Source: an uncultured Clostridia bacterium (GTDB lineage: Bacteria; Bacillota; Clostridia; Oscillospirales; Acutalibacteraceae). From it: a stretch of DNA of 10,790 nt. Position numbers and translations under genes: made by a program. The stretch lies in assembly GCA_937897215.1 (NCBI GenBank), contig CALCBQ010000128.1, positions 1 through 10,790 of the forward strand, read 5' to 3'. The first letter of the stretch is position 1. Every line of letters starts with the position of its first letter. Below, piece by piece: positions 1 through 5,393 of this stretch. The notes below the pieces were generated by a model. That model was not told the DNA's origin. It saw nothing but the letters and a program-made list of their open reading frames with translations, and did no database searches.

Positions 1-2
1 GG

Positions 3-1949
3 AAATGTAGCAAAGGTCATGAGTGGCAAGCATCGATAGATCACAGAAATAGAGGTACTGGTTGTCCGTATTGTTCGGGTAACAAAGTTTTGCAAGACTA
101 TAATGATTTACAAACAATTAATCCAAATCTGGCAAAAGAATGGAACTGGGAAAAGAACGGCAATTTAAGGCCAGAAAATTTCACAAAAAACAGCCATAAA
201 AAAGTATGGTGGAAGTGCAACAAAGGACACGAGTGGCAAGCGTCTATTTCCAATAGAAATAAAGGTGCTGGCTGCCCAATTTGCAATTCGGAACGACATA
301 CCTCTTTCCCCGAATATGCAATCGTGTATTATCTTAAAAAATATGGATTTGAGGTACTACATTCGTTTAAAGGACGAGGGTATGAATTAGACGTTTATAT
401 TCCATCAAAAAAAACTGCCATTGAGTATGATGGATATTTTTGGCACAAAAATAAAACAAAAATAGATTTAGAGAAAAATAAAAAGTGTGTAAGAGATGGG
501 ATCAAATTATATAGGATAAGAGAGGGATTACCATTATTAAACGACAGTTCTATAGATTTTGTTGTTCAAGAAAATCAAAAAGATTTATCCAAAATACTCG
601 AAAGAATTTTAAGTGAAATAGTTAGAACTAATATCGATGTTGACATTGAAAGAGACACTATTGCTATAGAGAATTTACGGGAATACACAGAAAAGGAAAA
701 TTCTATTTTGTTTTCTAATCCGCAAATAGCAAAAGAATGGAATTATGAAAAGAACGGCAACTTAAAACCTGAACATTTTGTCTCTAACAGCAATAAAAAA
801 GTATGGTGGAAATGCCAAGAAGGACACGAATGGCAAACATCGATAGCAAGTAGAAACAGCGGATATGGATGTCCATATTGTTCGGGACTATATGCTATCA
901 AAGGAGAAACTGACTTACAAACAGTTAATCCAACTTTAGCAAAAGAATGGAACTATGAAAAAAATGGTGATTTAAAACCCGAACATTTTACAGCAAATAG
1001 CGGTGAAAAAGTATGGTGGAGGTGTCAAAAAGGACACGAATGGCAGACAAAGATAACACATAGAAATAATGGAAGCGGATGCCCATACTGTTCTGGTCGA
1101 AAAGCCGTTAATGGTGAAAATGATTTACAAACGCTTAATCCAATGCTGGCAAAAGAATGGAATTATGAAAAAAACGGCCATTTAAGTCCAGAAAATTTTA
1201 CTGCAAATAGCTCACAAAAAGTATGGTGGAGATGCCAAAAAGGACACGAATGGCAGGCAAAAATAGCTGATAGAAATAAGGGGCGCGGATGTCCATATTG
1301 CTCGAGTAAAAAAGTATTAATAGGCTATAATGATTTGCAATCGAGAAATCCGATTTTAGTAAAAGAATGGAATTGTGAAAAGAACAATGGATTAACCCCT
1401 TCAGATGTAATGCCTAACAGCAATAAAAAGGTATGGTGGAAGTGTCAAAAAGGACATGAATGGCAAGCAACAATAAATAGTAGAAATAGCGGTTCAAGTT
1501 GTCCTTATTGTTCAGGTTTATATGTTATCAAAGGCGAAAATGATTTGCAAACAGTGAGTCCAACTTTAGCAAAAGAATGGAATTATGAAAAGAACAATGG
1601 ATTAACACCTATGAATGTAAAGCCTAATAGCAATAAGAAAGTGTGGTGGATTTGTAGTAAAGGGCATGAGTGGCAAGCGACAATTAATCATAGAAATAAC
1701 GGGCTTGGATGCCCATATTGCTCTGGGCGTTATCCTGTTAAAGGAGAGAGTGATTTACAAACAGTTAATCCAACTTTAGCAGAAGAATGGAATTACGAAA
1801 AAAACAATGAATTAACACCTGTTGAGGTATTGCCTAATAGTGGTAAAACAGTATGGTGGAAGTGTGGTCAAGGACATGAGTGGCAAGCGCGAATTGTCGA
1901 TAGAAATAAAGGAAACAGTTGCCCTGTTTGTAGAAAATTAAAAAAATAA
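3..1949 (+). CDS. Zinc-ribbon repeat protein with embedded Vsr/DUF559-like endonuclease domain (5' partial)
   Basis: The reading frame is open to the left edge and already encodes part of a repeat (KGHEWQAS, then GCPYC), so the gene begins upstream; the TTG at 90 is not a real start. Counted from the codon at 3, 648 residues are visible. A partial repeat (1-33) and a full repeat (34-99) are followed by a nuclease-like domain (about 100-232), then six more repeats of about 70 residues (233-648). Each repeat has LAKEWN, VWWKC, C-x3-H (CxKGHEWQ) and a CPxC pair, which fits a DUF4379-type treble-clef zinc ribbon; every copy keeps all four putative zinc ligands. The embedded domain has E104, D130 (in YELDVYIP), E141 and D143 (in AIEYDG) and H148, the layout of Vsr/DUF559-like PD-(D/E)XK nucleases. 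The family assignment comes from motif reading. A role in cutting DNA, with the zinc ribbons binding nucleic acid, is inferred. Cofactor, target and biological function are unknown. Confidence 0.88.
   Translation, partial: KCSKGHEWQASIDHRNRGTGCPYCSGNKVLQDYNDLQTINPNLAKEWNWEKNGNLRPENFTKNSHKKVWWKCNKGHEWQASISNRNKGAGCPICNSERHTSFPEYAIVYYLKKYGFEVLHSFKGRGYELDVYIPSKKTAIEYDGYFWHKNKTKIDLEKNKKCVRDGIKLYRIREGLPLLNDSSIDFVVQENQKDLSKILERILSEIVRTNIDVDIERDTIAIENLREYTEKENSILFSNPQIAKEWNYEKNGNLKPEHFVSNSNKKVWWKCQEGHEWQTSIASRNSGYGCPYCSGLYAIKGETDLQTVNPTLAKEWNYEKNGDLKPEHFTANSGEKVWWRCQKGHEWQTKITHRNNGSGCPYCSGRKAVNGENDLQTLNPMLAKEWNYEKNGHLSPENFTANSSQKVWWRCQKGHEWQAKIADRNKGRGCPYCSSKKVLIGYNDLQSRNPILVKEWNCEKNNGLTPSDVMPNSNKKVWWKCQKGHEWQATINSRNSGSSCPYCSGLYVIKGENDLQTVSPTLAKEWNYEKNNGLTPMNVKPNSNKKVWWICSKGHEWQATINHRNNGLGCPYCSGRYPVKGESDLQTVNPTLAEEWNYEKNNELTPVEVLPNSGKTVWWKCGQGHEWQARIVDRNKGNSCPVCRKLKK
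300..698 (+). other. PD-(D/E)XK (Vsr/DUF559-like) nuclease domain within the zinc-ribbon protein
   Basis: This segment interrupts the repeat array. It starts with a helix carrying a glutamate (SFPEYAIVYYL, Glu codon 312-314). A strand with GYELDVYIP follows (Asp codon 390-392), then AIEYDGYFWH, then a basic segment with a conserved-looking D..KN..C...GI..YRIREG pattern. That order (E, D, E-x-D-G, W-H, then IRE) is what Vsr-like and DUF559-like nucleases show. All expected acidic residues are present, so the domain looks catalytically competent. The last 50 or so residues (ending near IENLREYTEKEN) are charged and probably form a helical linker to the next repeat. Confidence 0.75.
699..1946 (+). 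repeat. Six tandem ~210-bp coding repeats (zinc ribbons)
   Basis: In-frame units start at 699, 909, 1119, 1329, 1539 and 1749. The first five are exactly 210 bp (70 codons); the last is shortened by the C-terminus. One further full copy lies upstream at 102-300 and a partial copy at 3-101. Units share long stretches at the DNA level, for example GCAAAAGAATGGAA and AAAGTATGGTGGA. Two protein subtypes are visible. The copies starting at 102, 699, 909 and 1119 read EKNG-x-L-x-P-E-x-F. The copies starting at 1329, 1539 and 1749 read EKNN-x-L-TP-x2-V-x-PNS. This suggests stepwise duplication within the gene. Confidence 0.9.
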
Positions 1950-1984
1950 TAGCAAAAGTTTTAATTACATAAAGGAAGTGAAAA

Positions 1985-2350
1985 ATGATACATTTTGATA
2001 ATAACTTAGCTAAAGAAGCATTCAAAATTGCACACGAAGCGCACGAATTATCTGATGTGGCTAATGATCTTAATAGAATCAACATTGTTTTATCAACCAC
2101 ACCAACTATGCAAAATTTATTCGAAGCGCAAAGATTAGATAATGAATTACGTGAAAAATACCCAACTATTGATAAAATGCTTGAAATAGCAAATAGTTAC
2201 CCAATAGCTACCGTTGCTTCGCAAAGTAATACACAAGGCTTACCAGAATATGCAAATCTCAAACAGGATTATTTTGGTATATTATGTTATGTTCTTTTGA
2301 AAAAGGAAATTACATCTTCAATTGAGCAGTTTATTGAAAAAGTGGATTGA
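1985..2350 (+). CDS. Uncharacterised 121-residue protein
   Basis: I do not recognise this family. The ATG at 1985 is preceded by a good ribosome binding site (AAAGGAAGTG, about 5 bases upstream). The product is soluble in appearance: no signal peptide, no long hydrophobic segment, no cysteine cluster. The first 70 residues look mostly helical (an Ala/Glu/His-rich stretch KEAFKIAHEAHELSDVAND, then NLFEAQRLDNELREKY). A short loop rich in small and polar residues (ATVASQSNTQGLPE) follows, then a C-terminal helical part. It lies 35 bp after the zinc-ribbon nuclease gene, and its TGA overlaps the TTG start of the HEPN gene, so it is probably co-transcribed and translationally coupled with that gene. 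Its position before a candidate HEPN ribonuclease would suit a partner or antitoxin, but nothing in the protein itself shows this. Confidence 0.75.
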   Translation: MIHFDNNLAKEAFKIAHEAHELSDVANDLNRINIVLSTTPTMQNLFEAQRLDNELREKYPTIDKMLEIANSYPIATVASQSNTQGLPEYANLKQDYFGILCYVLLKKEITSSIEQFIEKVD

Positions 2351-2994
2351 ATAGTCTGAAAAAGGTGGAAAAGCAATTGCAGGAGTATATCTCGAAAGAT
2401 AAATTAACAGAAATTATCGACGGACTACACCTTCAAATGGTGTGGGTATGGTTAGCTATTGATTCATTACACGCCATCAAAACCATTGACAAGGCAAAAA
2501 TCAAGCGAGCTCAGAATTTTATGTATATAACACATAGCTCTTTGATTTATCGATATTCAATGGAGTTGGCAAAGCTATTCGATCAAGAAGATGGTTTATC
2601 CATATATCGAATTAGAAACATGTGTTTGCAAAACAAAGGATATTTTGACGATTCTTTTGATATTGTAGAATATTGCAAAAACTTTAAAAAATCATTGAGT
2701 CAATATAAGCCTTTGATAAACAATATTACGGAACGCAGAAGAAAAACCTATGCTCATAATGATAAAGACTATTATTTGTTTAGTCAAAAGGCAATCGATA
2801 ACTTTCCGTTAGATATGCAGGAAATTGAAGATATGGCAAATCTTATATGTACTTTTGCCAAGACAATGCAAGAAAAAATCGGAAGTAAGCGTGCCCATCT
2901 TGGATATCCTGCGAATTCTGATGATGTAAAAAGATTATTTGGTGAGAAAACCGATGCTGATATATGGTTAGAAGATAGCGATAATCTTTTTTAG
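2347..2994 (+). CDS. HEPN domain protein, AbiU2-like (candidate RNase)
   Basis: This 215-residue, mostly helical soluble protein has the hallmark of HEPN ribonucleases: R-x4-6-H at R130-R131-R132-KTYA-H137, followed by ND. An upstream YSMELAKLFDQEDGLSIYRI segment (70-89) matches what I know of AbiU2-type HEPN proteins, where an L..LFD helix precedes a Rx4-6H helix with the H followed by a polar/acidic pair. Known HEPN families of this kind are metal-independent RNases in abortive infection or toxin systems, so such a role is inferred here. The frame is closed by a stop at 2335-2337. TTG at 2347 is therefore the earliest start, and it overlaps the previous gene's TGA (TTGA). GTG at 2365 is the main alternative. 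No strong Shine-Dalgarno precedes either, so expression probably depends on translational coupling. The gene ends in TAG. The HEPN call is fairly secure; the AbiU2 subfamily is less so. Confidence 0.72.
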   Translation: MNSLKKVEKQLQEYISKDKLTEIIDGLHLQMVWVWLAIDSLHAIKTIDKAKIKRAQNFMYITHSSLIYRYSMELAKLFDQEDGLSIYRIRNMCLQNKGYFDDSFDIVEYCKNFKKSLSQYKPLINNITERRRKTYAHNDKDYYLFSQKAIDNFPLDMQEIEDMANLICTFAKTMQEKIGSKRAHLGYPANSDDVKRLFGEKTDADIWLEDSDNLF

Positions 2995-3017
2995 TAAAAA
3001 CAAAATATAGTATGAGG

Positions 3018-3148
3018 ATACAAAAGTGCGCGTATAAAAAGTGCCATTTTATAGCCATATTCACTCAAAATCCGCACTTGCACCCCCTAATGCCCAAATG
3101 CACCCCCTTGTTTCCGGTTAGTTTTTGGCATTTTCTGCACTTTTGTAT
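3018..3148. repeat. 12-bp perfect inverted repeat in the intergenic region
   Basis: ATACAAAAGTGC at 3018-3029 is exactly inverted at 3137-3148 (GCACTTTTGTAT). Two further bases match outside the perfect part if a two-base mismatch is allowed. A degenerate direct copy of the left arm (TATAAAAAGTGC, 3032-3043) lies just inside it. The enclosed 107 bp hold no convincing gene. The arms could fold a long-looped hairpin or mark the ends of a small inserted element. The function is unknown. Confidence 0.55.
3079..3108. repeat. 10-bp direct repeat with 20-bp spacing
   Basis: TGCACCCCCT occurs at 3079-3088 and again at 3099-3108, with a partial match (TGCCC) at 3091. These C-rich patches stand out from the AT-rich surroundings and lie in the non-coding stretch between the HEPN gene and the metal transporter. 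Two direct copies two helical turns apart could be a protein-binding site, but nothing identifies a binder. Confidence 0.4.
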
Positions 3149-3189
3149 TTCTATTATTATCTACGCCCCAACCCAAAAATTCAAGAATA

Positions 3190-3219
3190 AAGGGATACCA
3201 AACGGTATCCCTTATTTTT
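3190..3219 (+). terminator. Rho-independent terminator, possibly bidirectional
   Basis: A 10-bp perfect stem (AAGGGATACC, loop AAAC, GGTATCCCTT) is followed on the plus strand by ATTTTTA. It would end transcription of the zinc-ribbon/HEPN cluster about 200 bp after its last gene. It also sits directly after the stop codon of the minus-strand metal transporter. On that strand the tail (TTTATTCTTGAATTTTT) is weaker but could still serve, so the hairpin may be shared. Confidence 0.8.
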
Positions 3220-4018
3220 ACCCCAACATAACGTCTAATAGCATCATTGTAGCAAAGCCCGAAACAATACCCATTGTTGCAAAATATGGTTGTATTTTCT
3301 GATTTTTTTGACATTCAGGTATAAGTTCGTGTACTGCTACTAAAATCATAGCACCTGCGGCAAAGGAAAGAGCGTAGGGGAGAATGGTTTCAACATATAC
3401 TGTTAACATAGCACCAATTACACCAGCAACTGGCTCAACCATACCTGATGCCTGACCGTATAAAAAGCTCTTTTTTCTTGAATATCCTTCGCGTCTTAAA
3501 GGTAACGAAACTGCTGCACCTTCGGGGAAATTCTGTAAGCCAATACCAACGGCTACCGATATTGCACCCATAAGATTTTCAGTAGAAAAATTGTTTTGAA
3601 GTGCGCCGAATGCAACACCGACTGCTAATCCTTCAGGTATATTATGGAGTGTTATTGAAAGAATTAGCATAATTATTCGTTGGAGTTTTTCGTTAGGTTG
3701 AGATTTTGGATTGTTGGCCCTATTTCTCGCAAATGTAACTATTTTATCAGACGCCCACATAAATGTTGCACCAAAAAGAAAACCAACTGTTACAACAAAA
3801 TATGCAGGTGTATTCAATATGGATTCTGCACGCTCAATGGCAGGTTGCAATAAAGACCAGAAGCTTGCCGCAATCATAACCCCAGAAGCGAATCCAAGCA
3901 TAATATTCAGTATTTTTTTGTTAGTTGATTTGAATAAAACCACTGTGGCAGCACCTAATGCGGTTACAAACCAGGTGCCAAGCGTTGCTATAAGCGCCAT
4001 AATGACAAAAGTATTCAT
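3218..4018 (-). CDS. ZIP family (GufA-like) divalent metal transporter
   Basis: This 266-residue integral membrane protein has about eight membrane segments and the two ZIP metal-site motifs: HNIPEG at 125-130 (TM4) and QNFPEG at 162-167 (TM5). Downstream are MVEP around E195 and HELIPE at 230-235. Gln replacing His in the second motif is known in the GufA/bacterial ZIP branch, so the site looks intact. ZIP proteins carry Zn2+, Fe2+ or Mn2+ into the cytoplasm; the substrate here cannot be told. A hydrophilic loop (about 98-113, RNRANNPKSQPNE) has no His cluster. An upstream in-frame ATG at 4066 would add 16 residues, but the ATG at 4018 has the strong ribosome binding site GGGAGGTG 5 bases before it and gives a normal ZIP N-terminus. 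A TATAAT lies on the minus strand at 4042-4037, without a good -35. The gene diverges from dinB. Confidence 0.93.
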   Translation of the reverse strand: MNTFVIMALIATLGTWFVTALGAATVVLFKSTNKKILNIMLGFASGVMIAASFWSLLQPAIERAESILNTPAYFVVTVGFLFGATFMWASDKIVTFARNRANNPKSQPNEKLQRIIMLILSITLHNIPEGLAVGVAFGALQNNFSTENLMGAISVAVGIGLQNFPEGAAVSLPLRREGYSRKKSFLYGQASGMVEPVAGVIGAMLTVYVETILPYALSFAAGAMILVAVHELIPECQKNQKIQPYFATMGIVSGFATMMLLDVMLG

Positions 4019-4021
4019 ATA

Positions 4022-4064
4022 GCACCTCCCGTATTCATTATATTTTCTGAATAACAAGAGGTGC
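4022..4064 (-). promoter_or_regulatory. Inverted repeat overlapping the transporter's ribosome binding site
   Basis: GCACCTC at 4022-4028 (the complement of the transporter's ribosome binding site) is inverted at 4058-4064 (GAGGTGC), with further imperfect matching outward to ATAT on both sides. If transcription starts upstream of 4064, the arms could pair and hide the binding site. If it starts from the TATAAT at 4042-4037, the repeat would instead flank the -10 and could be an operator. Either is inference from symmetry alone. Confidence 0.35.
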
Positions 4065-4091
4065 ATATTTTATGGTAATTCTTATTTTGTG

Positions 4092-4120
4092 TTGACAACA
4101 GAACAAATGTTCGGTATAAT
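4092..4120 (+). promoter_or_regulatory. Sigma-A type promoter of dinB
   Basis: TTGACA (4092-4097) and TATAAT (4115-4120) both match the consensus exactly, with an optimal 17-bp spacer. Transcription would begin near 4127, giving a leader of about 20 bases before the dinB start at 4150. Confidence 0.92.
4100..4113. promoter_or_regulatory. LexA (DinR) SOS box in the dinB promoter
   Basis: AGAACAAATGTTCG matches the Gram-positive LexA operator CGAACATATGTTCG at 12 of 14 positions and keeps the GAAC-N4-GTTC dyad perfectly. It lies in the spacer between the -35 and -10 hexamers, where bound LexA would block RNA polymerase. It predicts DNA-damage induction of dinB. Confidence 0.9.
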
Positions 4121-4149
4121 TGTTTCATAAAATATCAAAGGGGATTTTT

Positions 4150-5385
4150 ATGAAAAGAATTATTCTGCATTGTGATTTGAATAACTTTTATGCATCAGTA
4201 GAATGTGTTAAAAACCCCAAGTTAAAAGGTAAATGTGTAGCAGTTTGTGGTAGTGAAGATGACCGCCACGGAATAGTCCTTGCAAAATCCCAACCTGCAA
4301 AACTACTTGGTGTAAAAACAGGTGACACTATACTTGAAGCAAGGCGGAAATGCGGTAATCTTATAGTTGTACGACCTGATTTTGATGTTTATTATGATTA
4401 TTCTGAAAAGGTAAAAAGTATTTATTCAAGATATACCGATTTAATTGAACCATTTGGAATGGATGAGTGTTGGCTTGATGTAAGCGGTAGTGTAAATCTT
4501 TTTGGCGATGGCTTTGATATTGCCGAAGAAATACGAGAAAGCGTCCGGAAAGAAACAGGTCTTACAATATCAGTTGGTGTTTCTTTTAACTAGGTTTTCG
4601 CAAAGCTTGGTAGTGATATGAAAAAGCCCGATGCCACAACGGTAATTTCAAAAGAAAATTACAAGGAAAAAGTATGGTGTCTTAATGCAAATGAAATGAT
4701 TTTTGTAGGCAGAAGAACATTCAAAACCTTGCAGAAATACGGAATAATCACTATTGGAGATATAGCCAATACCCAACCGGAATTTATGAGGAAAATACTT
4801 GGTAAAAATGGCTTTGATTTATGGATTTATGCTAATGGATTAGACCTTTCGCCCGTATCTCATATTGATAGTAAACCTGTGCCACAAAGCGTAAGCAGGG
4901 GAATTACGTGCATGGAAAGTCTAGTATCTTTGAATGAAGCCGAAAGAGTAATCACAGAATTATCTGTAATGGTGTCAAAAAACTTGCGACAAGAACATTT
5001 ACTTGCAACAGGAGTACAGTTAGCTGTAAAAGACGATACCTTAAATGTTCAACAGTATTCTGCTAATCTTGAATTTCCCACTCATAATGCAAAAGAAATT
5101 TGCAATGAAGCAAAACTCTTATTGAATAATAAACATTTATGGAAAAGAAATATTCGTGCGTTGACGGTAAGAACATATAACCTTGTATGGGAAGAAAAAT
5201 TTCAACAACTGCATATTAATTATGATATAGACATACACGAGAGAATAGGAGTTATTGATGACGCTCTTAACGGAATACGTAAAAAAGTAGGTAACGATAA
5301 AATATTTAACGGATGTCGTCTTTATGGTACAAAAATGCCGACAGGTAAAAGTGAACATTCATCTTTACCGCCGGCAAGCTTTTAA
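4150..5385 (+). pseudogene. dinB: Y-family DNA polymerase (DinB/Pol IV-like) interrupted by an in-frame TAG
   Basis: The complete frame would give 411 residues, a normal length for translesion polymerases of this family. ATG at 4150 follows AAAGGGGA at good spacing. The palm residues are present: D9 in HCDLNNFYASVE with Y14 in the steric-gate position, and D105-E106 in FGMDECWLDV. Codon 148 (4591-4593) is TAG, where the family motif SVGVSFN-K-VFAKLGSDMKKP has lysine. The frame is otherwise unbroken through the helix-hairpin-helix thumb (FVGRRTFKTLQKYGI) and the little-finger domain (from SVSRGITCMES) to TAA at 5383-5385. One AAG-to-TAG change explains it. The 147-residue product would lack the thumb and little finger. 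ATG at 4618 has no clear ribosome binding site, so restart is unlikely. Nonsense mutation, sequencing error and amber readthrough are the options; TAG also ends the HEPN gene at 2992-2994, which argues against general recoding. Confidence 0.9.
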
Positions 5386-5393
5386 TATAAGTT

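Noticed and set aside
90..92. TTG as the start of the zinc-ribbon nuclease gene
   Set aside because: The same frame upstream to position 3 encodes the end of another zinc-ribbon repeat, and no ribosome binding site precedes 90. The gene runs in from the left.
699..1946. The 210-bp periodic repeats as a CRISPR array or intergenic satellite
   Set aside because: Units are far too long for CRISPR, vary throughout, and are in-frame coding repeats with conserved protein motifs.
3012..3302. Small plus- and minus-strand ORFs over 2843-3314
   Set aside because: They overlap real genes or the terminator, have no ribosome binding site, and their predicted proteins look like random low-complexity translation.
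3518..3533. Gln in place of His in the second ZIP motif as a loss of function
   Set aside because: QNxPEG in TM5 is known in GufA/bacterial ZIP proteins, so it is a family feature.
5344..5369. Hairpin (GGTAAA ... TTTACC, inner GTGA/TCAT) near the dinB/ABC-F convergent ends as a terminator
   Set aside because: It lies inside the dinB coding region, has a mismatch and a low-GC stem, and T-runs begin only 7-9 bases after it on either strand. It is too weak to call.
4618..5385. The downstream part of dinB as an independent gene
   Set aside because: It is in the same frame as the upstream part and continues the polymerase motif without loss. The ATG at 4618 has no clear ribosome binding site.
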